A DNA stretch of 54,097 nucleotides from Desulfobacterales bacterium (GTDB lineage Bacteria; Desulfobacterota; Desulfobacteria; Desulfobacterales; JANQIE01): contig JANQIE010000043.1 of the NCBI GenBank assembly GCA_028282295.1, positions 1-54,097 on the forward strand. Reading direction: 5' to 3'. Positions 8,079 to 15,673 of the stretch are shown piece by piece. The notes beneath the pieces were generated by a model that worked only from the letters and a program-made list of their open reading frames with translations, did no database searches and was not told the DNA's origin. The position numbers were made by a program, and so were the translations under genes. Every line of letters begins with the position of its first letter. The stretch's first letter is position 1.

Positions 8079-8235
8079 AACATATTCTCCTTCGTTTCGG
8101 TCCCCGTGGGATCCGGTCATTGAGGCAACGGCAGAAGTAGCGGCTGCCGTCCCAACTCATGGAACACCCGCACTGCGGGCAATAGCGGGCATCCCGGCCG
8201 ATACGCGCAATGCTCCATTTAGAACGGGATGTCAT
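8035..8235 (-). CDS. Small zinc-ribbon protein
   Basis: 66 residues. The ATG overlaps the last 17 bases of the preceding gene, and the end overlaps the start of the SbcD-like gene by 44 bp. CPQCGCSMSWDGSRYFCRC (residues 19-37) gives the C-x2-C ... C-x-C spacing of a zinc ribbon, and the C-terminus is strongly basic. Probably a nucleic-acid-binding accessory protein. The large overlap lowers confidence that the whole frame is used. Confidence 0.5.
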   Translation of the reverse strand: MTSRSKWSIARIGRDARYCPQCGCSMSWDGSRYFCRCLNDRIPRGPKRRRICYENTAYRRLACQRQ

Positions 8236-9316
8236 CGGTTTGATCCTCCATAGCCATCAGTTTTTCGTAAAATCCGGTCAGATTCGTATCGTTGAAGTCT
8301 TCGAGCGGGTATTGCAGATGAACCAGGTTGTAGCCTTTGTGGCGGGCCAGTTCTTCCAGATGCCGGATCTTTTGCCCGCGGTCCATTTGTTCAAAAGAGG
8401 CCGGCGCCTCCTGCGGCCGGTTGGTGTCGGTGTCAGGATAGGGCGGCTCCGGCCCGGGATCTGCCAGGGGTGTCTCTGTGAGTGTGTCCGGTTGGGTGTC
8501 GGGGTGCGGAATCGGCACGGTGGCACCGGGTTGACCAATTGGTGGGGCCGGCAGGCCGTTCGGGGCGGGCATACCAAAGACCCCGGCCGCGGCGTTGGCC
8601 GCGGCCAGCAGCATGGTCTGCTTGACCAGCGGATCGTTGTAGTCGGGCCGGAACACGACCCGTACCATGACGAACGGTTGCTGCAGTTCCTGCCGGGTGT
8701 AGTGCGACTTGGTGTTGAGGATCGACTTGATGACGCGGGCCTTGGCGCCCGACTCGGCCTTGGTCACGGCATGACGCCGTTCCATCCGCATGTCCCGCTT
8801 CACGCAGTAATTGATATAGTCCTGCCTGTCTTCGGATGTCTTCAGCCGCCGGTTTTTGCGCGCCTTGGCCTCGTACTGCTCCTTTAAATCATCTTCGATC
8901 ACGTGCATGTTCTTGCTGTAGGTGCTGACCATGGGGCTGGACAGCGTGCCATCCGGCTGCCGGATACCGCCCACGGCCTGATACGTGACAATGTCCGGAT
9001 CGTCCCCCGGTATCTGGCCCGATTTGTACGGGTCCCAGGCAATCTGGGCGCAGTTGGCAAGCTTCAGGTAGGCTTGATAGTGCAGGAAAAACGTGCCCTG
9101 TTTGGCGCCGTTGGGGTAAACATCACCGGCGTTAGGATCGGGGTCGAGCCTGACAATATCGACCACGGGCTGGTGAAACTCGGAGTATTCTTCCAGCCGG
9201 ACACTCGGCTTGAGAATGTTGGCGCCCTGACGGCGGTATTCTTCGATCTGCTCCATGACGGTGCGGGCCTTGCCCATGCGCTGATCGTCGGGATTATTGT
9301 GGTTTTTTGCTTGCAT
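8219..9316 (-). CDS. Candidate single-strand annealing protein (RecT/Sak-like)
   Basis: 365 residues with a perfect AAAGGAGG ribosome site. The first 250 residues form a mixed domain containing KAESGAKARVIKSILN followed by Y-x4-ELQQPFVMVRVVFRPDY. That resembles the layout of phage ssDNA-annealing/recombination proteins, where alanine- and lysine-rich helices precede a conserved strand. The C-terminal third is low-complexity Pro/Gly-rich, then a short acidic tail ending DDIPF, as in SSB-like interaction tips. Its place directly before SbcD/SbcC supports recombination. The family assignment is tentative, and a DNA-binding scaffold is an alternative. Confidence 0.4.
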   Translation of the reverse strand: MQAKNHNNPDDQRMGKARTVMEQIEEYRRQGANILKPSVRLEEYSEFHQPVVDIVRLDPDPNAGDVYPNGAKQGTFFLHYQAYLKLANCAQIAWDPYKSGQIPGDDPDIVTYQAVGGIRQPDGTLSSPMVSTYSKNMHVIEDDLKEQYEAKARKNRRLKTSEDRQDYINYCVKRDMRMERRHAVTKAESGAKARVIKSILNTKSHYTRQELQQPFVMVRVVFRPDYNDPLVKQTMLLAAANAAAGVFGMPAPNGLPAPPIGQPGATVPIPHPDTQPDTLTETPLADPGPEPPYPDTDTNRPQEAPASFEQMDRGQKIRHLEELARHKGYNLVHLQYPLEDFNDTNLTGFYEKLMAMEDQTDDIPF

Positions 9317-9508
9317 AACGGCCTCCTTTGTTTTTTGCCATCCGTCATGAACCGGTTTCTTTTCTTAGGCAAAACCTGTCCCTACCGACTTACCGCCCCC
9401 TTCACGGAGCGCGCCCGGGTCTGTTTTGCTTCGTTTTTGTGTAATTGGCTCAGCGGTCGGTCAGCTTCCACGCCATCAAACCGGTCCGGCCAATGCCTGG
9501 TAATCAGG

Positions 9509-9832
9509 TTATATTTCTAAGCGGTCAATGATCTCACGGAAATCATTTACGAGAGCCTGGACCTCTCTGAAATTGGCTCGAATCTCGTCAGCCAATGGTG
9601 CCACCTTATCCGGCGTTTGCTTACTGTTTTCTATGACATCACCAGCCTTGTTTTCTTTCTCAGGGCGCAGAATCGGATTTAGTTTTTCATAAAGATGTTC
9701 TTTTAATCCGCGTGCTTTTTGGATGGACGATCGTAGCCTGTTCAATTGTTCAACTATTTGAGGTTGCTGATCGGCGGCGGGTATGCCCATGCCGGTATCA
9801 CCGCAACATTCCACTAATTCTGTCTTATTCAT
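9509..9832 (-). CDS. Hypothetical coiled-coil protein
   Basis: 107 residues with AAAGGA ten bases before the ATG. After a short N-terminus with CCGDTG, the rest is charged and heptad-like (EQLNRLRSSIQKARGLKEHL and EIRANFREVQALVNDFREI), predicting two helices that could dimerise. No enzyme motif. It belongs to the leftward early operon, 192 bp before the recombinase-like gene; that gap shows no convincing gene. Confidence 0.5.
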   Translation of the reverse strand: MNKTELVECCGDTGMGIPAADQQPQIVEQLNRLRSSIQKARGLKEHLYEKLNPILRPEKENKAGDVIENSKQTPDKVAPLADEIRANFREVQALVNDFREIIDRLEI

Positions 9833-9859
9833 TTGATTGGGGTCCTTTGAGATGTTCGT

Positions 9860-10270
9860 TTATTGTCTGGCGATATTTCTCCGCCGATTTTCTCGCCCGC
9901 TACGCATAAAGGCGTTCTCGATTTTTTTCATATAATTTCTAAACCGTGCCTCGTGCCCCCGTGCAGAATCATTGGGGATAGCCACCCATTCACCGTTGTC
10001 GTGGCCGATAATGGTTACATCCCAACGGCGGACAGCCTCACTGAGAGTTTTGTACCAATAGCCAAATCCGGTTTTGGGGCAATGAATCCACCACCCGCCG
10101 TGACCCTCGCCGAAACGAACCGTTTCGCTCGGTCCGCGCGGTGGTATCGCCTCATCGTATTTTGGCAATGCGTTTAGTCGGTCCATCATTTCAAATTCTA
10201 TTGGACGCGCTTCATCTGCAATTTGCTGCCTAATAAGCGCCGACCCTCTGTTATACGCTGCTACTCCCAT
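9860..10270 (-). CDS. Hypothetical early protein
   Basis: 136 residues from ATG 10270, with AAGGGA at good spacing. Mid-protein it has Gly/Trp-rich GEGHGGWWIHCPKTGFGYWYKTLSEAVRRW, a compact beta-rich region; the C-terminus is basic (SGRENRRRNIARQ). I do not recognise a family. It lies ten bases after the previous gene's stop in the same operon. Confidence 0.5.
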   Translation of the reverse strand: MGVAAYNRGSALIRQQIADEARPIEFEMMDRLNALPKYDEAIPPRGPSETVRFGEGHGGWWIHCPKTGFGYWYKTLSEAVRRWDVTIIGHDNGEWVAIPNDSARGHEARFRNYMKKIENAFMRSGRENRRRNIARQ

Positions 10271-10279
10271 AGTTTTCCC

Positions 10280-10810
10280 TTACTCCTCGGCTATGCTCTG
10301 TCGGTACTTCTCCACCGATTTTTTGACCGCATCAAAATGCTCGTTACTTCGGGCGACCACGGCACCGATATCGGACCGGCCCAACATCTTCTGGTGAAGC
10401 TCGGCCAACGACAGCCAGTCGCTGTGCATTTCAGCCGGCAGGCTGTCCTTGTCCGGCACCACCTCGTCACGGCAGCGCAACTCGCAATCAACCATTTCGG
10501 CCAGCCGCGCCACGATGGCGCGCGCAATCTTGTCGCCGCCGGCCTCGCGCATCATGCGCAACAGCGTGCGTTCAAATTTCTCGATCGGATTCTGCCGGAT
10601 CGACTCCTCGTCCACATATCCGGGTTTGGCGGTCCAGCGCTGCAACGTGCGTGTCTGAACCTTGAACAGGTTGATCAGGTAGGTGTCGCCGATAAGATCA
10701 CGACAGGCACTCAGGTATTCACGTGAATCGAACGGTATTGCGGTCGTTTTGGGCACCGTTACGTCCTCGCTTTTGTGAATTCGTTTCATTATCCTGGCGA
10801 TGTGGCGCAT
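10280..10810 (-). CDS. Helix-turn-helix-like early regulatory protein
   Basis: 176 residues. The segment LINLFKVQTRTLQRWTAKPGY (about 44-64) has the spacing of a helix-turn-helix, and the rest is helical and charged. Position directly after the Cro-like gene resembles that of CII or other early regulators in lambdoid phages. Start uncertain: ATG 10810 lacks a clear ribosome site, while ATG 10789 has AGGA only two bases away. A 7-bp inverted repeat overlaps the first start. Function inferred from position and the putative motif only. Confidence 0.5.
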   Translation of the reverse strand: MRHIARIMKRIHKSEDVTVPKTTAIPFDSREYLSACRDLIGDTYLINLFKVQTRTLQRWTAKPGYVDEESIRQNPIEKFERTLLRMMREAGGDKIARAIVARLAEMVDCELRCRDEVVPDKDSLPAEMHSDWLSLAELHQKMLGRSDIGAVVARSNEHFDAVKKSVEKYRQSIAEE

Positions 10811-10829
10811 AGCGTCGTAACAACGCTAT
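10809..10829. promoter_or_regulatory. Inverted repeat at the start of the 10280-10810 gene
   Basis: ATAGCGT (10809-10815) and ACGCTAT (10823-10829) are perfect 7-bp inverted arms around a 7-base spacer that itself has partial symmetry. Its location over the start codon fits an operator or a translation-blocking hairpin. Confidence 0.35.
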
Positions 10830-10844
10830 GGTAGTTGATTTTGC

Positions 10845-11087
10845 CTAAGCGGCTGTTTTTGTTTCACAATTTTCTTCGAGAAAGGCTTTTTTTATCGTGA
10901 CTGAATCACCAAACATCCAGGTTTGGCGGGAAATGCAGAAACCTAATTCTTCACAAGCCTTTTCGAGTTCAATAGCCCGGTCGCGGCTCATGTTTTTTCG
11001 GCGCGCGATGTAGTCGCAGAGGTTAGTGGTTGAAATTCCGGTAATTTTTTTAATTTTTAATAACGTGCCTTTAGGAAGCCTATTCAT
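10845..11087 (-). CDS. Cro-like small DNA-binding protein
   Basis: 80 residues with GAGGAG five bases before the ATG. The segment LLKIKKITGISTTNLCDYIARRKNMSRDRAIELEKACEELG reads as the helix-turn-helix and following helices of YdaS/Cro-type proteins. It is transcribed divergently from the repressor across a 112-bp gap and is the first gene of the leftward operon, the classic place of a Cro. It probably competes with the repressor for the operators at 11101-11152. Confidence 0.65.
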   Translation of the reverse strand: MNRLPKGTLLKIKKITGISTTNLCDYIARRKNMSRDRAIELEKACEELGFCISRQTWMFGDSVTIKKAFLEENCETKTAA

Positions 11088-11100
11088 AAGTTCTCCTCAT

Positions 11101-11152
11101 TTGCGTACACAATATACCCCAAAAAAGTGTATGTCAAGCATATATTACGCAA
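11101..11152. promoter_or_regulatory. Candidate operator pair flanking the leftward promoter
   Basis: TTGCGTA (11101-11107) and its inverse TACGCAA (11146-11152) bracket the promoter at 11109-11137, with AT-rich ATATAC/ATATAT extensions on their inner sides. A protein dimer bridging both half-sites would cover the promoter. Binding by the repressor or the Cro-like protein is inferred. Confidence 0.5.
11109..11137 (-). promoter_or_regulatory. Leftward early promoter
   Basis: On the minus strand, consensus -35 TTGACA (11132-11137), 17-bp spacer and -10 TATTGT (11109-11114); an overlapping TATATT gives a 15-bp spacer. It would start transcription about 15 bases before the Cro-like gene's ribosome site. 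Confidence 0.65.
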
Positions 11153-11170
11153 TATTTAAGAATTGTTTTT

Positions 11171-11176
11171 TATAAT
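11171..11176 (+). promoter_or_regulatory. Putative -10 box of the repressor gene
   Basis: Perfect TATAAT 24 bp before the ATG at 11200. No good -35 is visible at 16-18 bp, which would suit a weak or activated maintenance promoter. Confidence 0.4.
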
Positions 11177-11199
11177 ACCCCGTGATAGTGAATTATCTT

Positions 11200-12027
11200 A
11201 TGAAACCATCTGAATTTTTTAGAATTGCGATAAAAAAAATACTCTCGGAACGGAGAGTTTCGCAGAAGGAATTTGCAAAAAAAATTGGTGAGTCTCCACA
11301 GGTCTTTAACGATTATTTGGCAGGTCGGCGCAATTATAGTGAAAAGAAAGAAGCCAAGATCGCGGAATTATTGGGCATAACCCATATGGAAGTGGTTTTG
11401 TTTGGCTTGGAGATAGAAAAGAAATCTTCAAACGTTGAGGATAACAGGCCCGACTATCGTACTCAGAACAGTTTGGTAGCGCCAGATACCAAAAGCGCTA
11501 AAAAAGCTGAGCAAAGCCTGAGCCGGTTATCCATACTTGCGCAAATTCCACTCAAAAACTGCTCGGGTTGGGCGGATTGCCTCGCCCTATGGCTAGGGGT
11601 TGAGTATGATGCGTTGATCGGTTGGATTGAAAACGACGAAATCCCTCAGCCCGTCATTAAACTGATTGCCGATCGAGGCTACGCACCATCCGGCTGGTTG
11701 TTGAGCGAACCGAACCAGGAAGGCCGGTTAAGTGAAACCGAACAGAGATTCAGAGCACTGGCTAAGCTGGCAGGTGTCAAAATCGGTGTCCAATGGGCGG
11801 ACCGGTTGGCCGCGAAGATCGGCGTAGACAGCCTGGAATTAACACAAAGCCTTTATAATGATAAAATCCCGCCTGAATTGATCCAACGAATAGAAGCGGC
11901 CGGTTACCCCGCAATGACGTGGGCCGCAAACCAATACGACCAGAAATCCCGGCACGAAGAGATTGTTGAACTGCGGCAACGGCTCCAGGCGCTTGAAGCC
12001 AAGGTTGCCAAACTCACAGACAAGTAG
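11200..12027 (+). CDS. Phage repressor with XRE HTH plus two CI-type HTH repeats
   Basis: 275 residues from ATG 11200; upstream GTG codons at 11182 and 11188 would add up to six residues. Residues 13-60 form an XRE-type helix-turn-helix (VSQKEFAKKIGESPQVFNDYL). Residues about 109-172 and 183-247 are two related repeats sharing WADxLA, GV, D-x-IP, I-x2-I, GY and W, the pattern of the bacteriophage CI helix-turn-helix domain. Residues 252-275 are a leucine-heptad coiled coil likely to oligomerise. No LexA-like peptidase (Ser-Lys) is present, so induction cannot be by RecA-stimulated self-cleavage of this protein. Divergent to the Cro-like gene. Confidence 0.72.
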   Translation: MKPSEFFRIAIKKILSERRVSQKEFAKKIGESPQVFNDYLAGRRNYSEKKEAKIAELLGITHMEVVLFGLEIEKKSSNVEDNRPDYRTQNSLVAPDTKSAKKAEQSLSRLSILAQIPLKNCSGWADCLALWLGVEYDALIGWIENDEIPQPVIKLIADRGYAPSGWLLSEPNQEGRLSETEQRFRALAKLAGVKIGVQWADRLAAKIGVDSLELTQSLYNDKIPPELIQRIEAAGYPAMTWAANQYDQKSRHEEIVELRQRLQALEAKVAKLTDK

Positions 12028-12044
12028 CTGTACCACTCCCACTG

Positions 12045-12072
12045 AATAGAAATTGTTCGAAATATTTCTATT
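12045..12072. promoter_or_regulatory. 28-bp palindrome upstream of the acyltransferase gene
   Basis: AATAGAAAT (12045-12053) and ATTTCTATT (12064-12072) are perfect 9-bp arms around a 10-base spacer containing TTCGAA. It lies between the repressor stop and the acyltransferase ribosome site. It lacks a T tract, so an operator is more likely than a terminator. Confidence 0.45.
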
Positions 12073-12095
12073 AATCTCTAAACGTGGGAGGGCCT

Positions 12096-12731
12096 ATGAG
12101 ATTTACGGATTTATACAAACCGGATTTTTTTGAAAAGCTGGATACTGCCGGAATCAGTGTGCGCATAGCGCGGACAAAGCGGGATCTGGAACTCGCAAAG
12201 ATGATACGGCGCACCGGTTACCGCATGTACGGTACAATTGATGGGGACGAAGATGAGGAACCGGAAGCGACCGTTTTTTTAGCCGTTGATGACGATCGTA
12301 AACCGCTCGGAACGATCCGGGTGATTGATCAGCAAAAAGAACGGATCGAACTTAGCGAATTTGTTGACATCGATTTGATGTTGGACGAAAATGAAAAACC
12401 GTGCGCCGAGGCCACCCGTTTGGCAATATTGAAAAATCCGAAAGCAATTCTGATAAAACTGCTGCTCTGGAAAGCATATTTTCTCTATTGTCAGCGATTC
12501 AATGTTCAGACAATGCTGGTCTCGGCCCGGCCCATATATGCCAGAAACTACAATTGGCTTCTTATGCGCGACATGGGTGAGCAGGGCGTTTACAGACACC
12601 GCCACTTGAAAGGCAAGATTCATCGCACATTCAAGATGAATGTTCCCGGTATGAAAACGTTGTGGAAAAGCGCCCGGCATCCCATGTATAACTTCATTTA
12701 TAGAGATCGGCATGACATAAAAATGCATTGA
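12096..12731 (+). CDS. FeeM-like N-acyl amino acid synthase / GNAT-fold acyltransferase
   Basis: 211 residues from ATG 12096, with GGGAGG upstream. After an N-terminal helix the protein shows the acyl-transferase pattern of FeeM and PEP-CTERM-associated acyltransferases: an R-rich helix ending RRTGYRMYG (38-46), ATVFLAVDDD (58-67), GTIRV (72-76) and EATRLAI (105-111). FeeM joins acyl chains from acyl-ACP to amino acids and is structurally related to LuxI-type acyl-homoserine lactone synthases. So it probably makes an N-acyl amino acid or related lipid signal, in the cytoplasm or at the membrane. Neighbours: the repressor before it and a 7TM sensor after it. Substrate unknown. Confidence 0.6.
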   Translation: MRFTDLYKPDFFEKLDTAGISVRIARTKRDLELAKMIRRTGYRMYGTIDGDEDEEPEATVFLAVDDDRKPLGTIRVIDQQKERIELSEFVDIDLMLDENEKPCAEATRLAILKNPKAILIKLLLWKAYFLYCQRFNVQTMLVSARPIYARNYNWLLMRDMGEQGVYRHRHLKGKIHRTFKMNVPGMKTLWKSARHPMYNFIYRDRHDIKMH

Positions 12732-12740
12732 TATGTATGC

Positions 12741-12762
12741 ACTGCCCGCATTAATGGGCAGT
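12741..12762 (+). terminator. Putative terminator after the acyltransferase gene
   Basis: ACTGCCC and GGGCAGT form a 7-bp stem around 8 bases, extended by weaker outer pairs and followed by a T-rich stretch that is not a clean T run. It starts nine bases past the stop. Confidence 0.4.
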
Positions 12763-12923
12763 ACATATTTCTTTACTTCCATGTATGCCCCCATGGTCTG
12801 TGCAATCCGGAGCGGACATTCCTTTTAGGGGGCAGGCACCAAATTTGCTATACATAGTAACTTGTTCGCATTGCCAACAGCTACTCCACGGTAACTTCAA
12901 TTAAAAGCCAGCGGAGATTTGCA

Positions 12924-14255
12924 ATGAGTTTGTATTGCATCCCAGCGGTAGTTGCGTCCGCACTGATTTTTGTGCCACTGTGTTTTACGGTGAAATTTTT
13001 CAGGAACGGTTTAAAACCCAAACTGCTCACCCTTTTTCTCTTGGAGTCCCTATGCTGCATGGTCTTTGAATATTTCGTGATCAATGCCCGGTCCCCGGAA
13101 CAGTGCCTGTTCTGGGACAGGATGATGTATGGGCCGATTGTCCTACTGCCCTGTTCTTTGCTTTGCATCATAAGGCAGTACGATCACGGCTTTACAATCA
13201 AAGACGTATTGCTGATCCATCTGCCGGCAATTTTTTTCATCGTCCTGCTGCCAACCCCCCATTTTTTAACCGGAGTTACCAAAGAATACTGGGGATGGGG
13301 CAAAGTCGTGGGATCTGCCTACATCTATTTCAAAGTCTATTTTCTGGTCTATCTTTCCTATTTTCTATTCCAGACCATCCGGTCGTATATCCAGGAGACT
13401 GATCTGAAAATCAAAAATGAAATCGCGGTGTTATGTCTTGCGGTCTGGCCCTCGGTTTTAATGGGCATCGGCATTATCTGCATTTTTCCGATTTTCAACA
13501 TTCGGCTTCTGAATATTATGGGGGTTGCCTTCACACTGACATACCTGAGTTGTGTGATGACGTATGCGATCCTGTCAAAACGTTTATTCGACATCCACTC
13601 AAAGGTGCCTGTATTTGGACGCCGGAAAAACCGTTTTCAACACCGGCTTAAACTGACCAGGCGCAAACCGATCATGTCATACGAGGCGATCATCACTGAG
13701 CTGTCGGATGTTTTTCAATGCAACACCGCGATCCATGTGCTGGCCGATGGGCGGATCTATGCCAATCGAGACTGCGATGAAGCGTTTGTGCAGTTCCATG
13801 ACTGGGGATTGTTCGCAGGCGGCTCCGAAATCATCCTGGTCAGCGAGGTGGATGATCCGCGTGTCCGGCAAGTCATGCAGTGGCATGGCATCGAGGCTGT
13901 AATGCCGTTGTTTGAACAAAACCGGGTAACCGCGATCATAAAATTCGGCGAAGGATTCCTGAATCAGGTTTACAGTTGGCAGGATATGAATCTGATCGGC
14001 GCTTTGTGCCGTCAACTGGAAGTGGCGATGCACTTTATCCGGCATTTAAGAAACAGCCTGGAAGAAGCCAATGGTAAAATAATGAAGTTGACCGGCACTG
14101 TCGAGAGAATAAAGGCGCAGATCAACAAACCTGTTCTGATCTTCAAATCCGGCGGTGAGATCTGCAGTATTCGATCAACGGGACCGGTAAATGTTGTGTA
14201 CGTTGATTGCGACGCTAAAGAAATTGTACCGATTCGGAGCGAGGGCGTCGTTTGA
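12924..14255 (+). CDS. 7TM-GAF membrane sensor lacking a kinase domain
   Basis: 443 residues, with GGAG eight bases before the ATG. About seven hydrophobic helices fill residues 1-215, matching the 7TM N-terminal module of PrsK-like histidine kinases. Residues about 250-375 look like a GAF domain (FQCNTAIHVLADG ... WQDMNLIGALCRQLEVAM), followed by a coiled-coil helix. The expected DHp and ATPase domains are absent; about 50 residues of unassigned sequence end the protein. It could sense a hydrophobic ligand at the membrane and signal through a partner. The neighbouring FeeM-like gene suggests the ligand, but this is inference. Confidence 0.6.
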   Translation: MSLYCIPAVVASALIFVPLCFTVKFFRNGLKPKLLTLFLLESLCCMVFEYFVINARSPEQCLFWDRMMYGPIVLLPCSLLCIIRQYDHGFTIKDVLLIHLPAIFFIVLLPTPHFLTGVTKEYWGWGKVVGSAYIYFKVYFLVYLSYFLFQTIRSYIQETDLKIKNEIAVLCLAVWPSVLMGIGIICIFPIFNIRLLNIMGVAFTLTYLSCVMTYAILSKRLFDIHSKVPVFGRRKNRFQHRLKLTRRKPIMSYEAIITELSDVFQCNTAIHVLADGRIYANRDCDEAFVQFHDWGLFAGGSEIILVSEVDDPRVRQVMQWHGIEAVMPLFEQNRVTAIIKFGEGFLNQVYSWQDMNLIGALCRQLEVAMHFIRHLRNSLEEANGKIMKLTGTVERIKAQINKPVLIFKSGGEICSIRSTGPVNVVYVDCDAKEIVPIRSEGVV

Positions 14256-14410
14256 TTCAAGTGGCACGAAAACCTGGAACGGGATCGTTTTAGATACTGC
14301 CAGGTCGTAGTGTAAAAGGAGGGGATTATGAATCGGGTGAGTTGAGCAAATGTCGTTTGGCAGGCAGGGGTTAGCACGCTTTAAATGCTACATTGTGGCG
14401 GTAACGGCTA

Positions 14411-15049
14411 ATGGGTAAACGTTTTAAAATACTGGCTAAGTATTTCTTTTTCAAAACAGATATTGAGAAGGAAGTGCAATTAACTGAGAAAATTCTATCT
14501 GAAAAGGTTGCCTTGACGAAGGATATAAAAACCTTGTCCGCTGAGGCTATTCGTTCTGGCCAGTCTTTTGATGAGGTTTGTATAAAGCTTGATGCTGAAA
14601 TTAAAGAATTAAAAGTGTATCTGAATGCGTATAAGACATTTTTGGATAACGGCCAGCATGTTTTTGAGTGTAAGCTATGCAACCAAAAAATCAGAATTAA
14701 GGATTTTGAGAATAATGCACGGATAACATGCCCGAAATGCAAGATTAGAATGTTTCTTTCCAAAAACAGCTTCGGCGACCTATGGATCAAGTATGATAAA
14801 CAACAAGATAGGGATGCGCGACAAAAATCTGAAAGTGGATCGAGGGCACAATTAAGGCCCTACTTCGAGATTTTAGGGATCGCAAACAGTTCTTCATATA
14901 TTGAAATAAAAAAAGCCTACCGCGAGGCACTCAAAAAATACCATCCCGACAAAGTGAGTCATTTCGGCGTTGAATTTCAACAATTGGCTGAAATAAAGAC
15001 GAAAGAAATCAACGAGGCTTTTTTTAAATTATCAGAATATTTTTGTTGA
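14411..15049 (+). CDS. Zinc-ribbon plus C-terminal J-domain protein
   Basis: 212 residues, AT-rich compared with the phage backbone. The N-terminal 80 residues are coiled-coil-like. C87-x2-C90 and C107-x2-C110 (CKLC, CPKC) make a zinc ribbon. Residues about 148-210 are a J domain with YFEILGI, AYREALKKYHPDKV (HPD 178-180) and a final helix, so it should recruit and stimulate an Hsp70 such as DnaK. C-terminal J domains on odd scaffolds occur in accessory and defence genes. No strong ribosome site precedes the ATG. It starts a cluster with membrane and secreted proteins. Confidence 0.65.
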   Translation: MGKRFKILAKYFFFKTDIEKEVQLTEKILSEKVALTKDIKTLSAEAIRSGQSFDEVCIKLDAEIKELKVYLNAYKTFLDNGQHVFECKLCNQKIRIKDFENNARITCPKCKIRMFLSKNSFGDLWIKYDKQQDRDARQKSESGSRAQLRPYFEILGIANSSSYIEIKKAYREALKKYHPDKVSHFGVEFQQLAEIKTKEINEAFFKLSEYFC

Positions 15050-15082
15050 TTTTCAAACTTGACCAAAAGAGCGAGGGGCAAT

Positions 15083-15283
15083 TTGACCAAGCATGATTTT
15101 ATAAAGATTGGGACATGGGCGTTATTCTTTATCGTCACCGCAATTACATTCTATGCACTTTTTCCAAAATATGAGTTTCTAAGATTATCTGGCAGAACCT
15201 TACTGCGTTGCAATTCGATTACAGGGGAAGTTGAGCTTTGGAGGGGCAAAGACACAGGATGGTTAAAATTAATAAAGAAGTAA
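15083..15283 (+). CDS. Small single-pass membrane protein
   Basis: 66 residues if the TTG at 15083 is used, which has GAGGGG just upstream; a TTG at 15059 would add eight residues. One hydrophobic helix (GTWALFFIVTAITFYALF) is followed by RLSGRTLLRCNSITGEVELW. The latter is the short R-x-N-x-x-TGEV motif seen at the end of many small inner-membrane proteins. Role unknown. It overlaps the next gene's start. Confidence 0.45.
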   Translation: MTKHDFIKIGTWALFFIVTAITFYALFPKYEFLRLSGRTLLRCNSITGEVELWRGKDTGWLKLIKK

Positions 15284-15657
15284 TACCCATTCTGACCTTT
15301 TTGCTCATCACCGGTTCTGCCCACGCCGCCCGCCTACACCCGGAGAAATGGTACCAGGAACGTTGGTGCTCTAAAAACAACGGCCAAGCTGAAGTTACTT
15401 TACCGGATCGAACCCGTTGCGATTGCTTAACCTCGACCCACGCCATTGAATTTGATTTCGGTTCTCAATGGGCTGAAGCCATCGGCCAAGCGCTTTATTA
15501 CTCGTTGCAGACAGGTAAAAGGGCAGGGGTGGTGCTGATCTTGGAAAAACCGAAAGACCGTAAGTACTGGATCCGGTTGAATTCAACGATTGAGCATTTT
15601 AATCTGCCGATTGATGCATGGATTGTGGAGCCTCAGAATGTGCGGACAAAACGCTAA
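15259..15657 (+). CDS. Secreted protein with a nuclease-like core of unknown function
   Basis: 132 residues from ATG 15259 (a TTG at 15238 is an alternative). Residues 1-22 form a Sec signal peptide ending SAHA. The mature protein has paired cysteines (WCSKNNGQ, RCDCLTSTHAIEFDFGSQWAEAIGQALYYSLQTGK) and ends with IEHFNLPIDAWIV. The acidic-Ile-Glu-x-Asp arrangement, the following helix and the ALYY pattern resemble PD-(D/E)xK-type nuclease cores, and similar small exported proteins occur in proteobacteria. No experimentally known function is recalled. A periplasmic nuclease that attacks incoming DNA would be an attractive but untested role. Confidence 0.5.
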   Translation: MVKINKEVIPILTFLLITGSAHAARLHPEKWYQERWCSKNNGQAEVTLPDRTRCDCLTSTHAIEFDFGSQWAEAIGQALYYSLQTGKRAGVVLILEKPKDRKYWIRLNSTIEHFNLPIDAWIVEPQNVRTKR

Positions 15658-15673
15658 TCATGGCAGAGCTATG

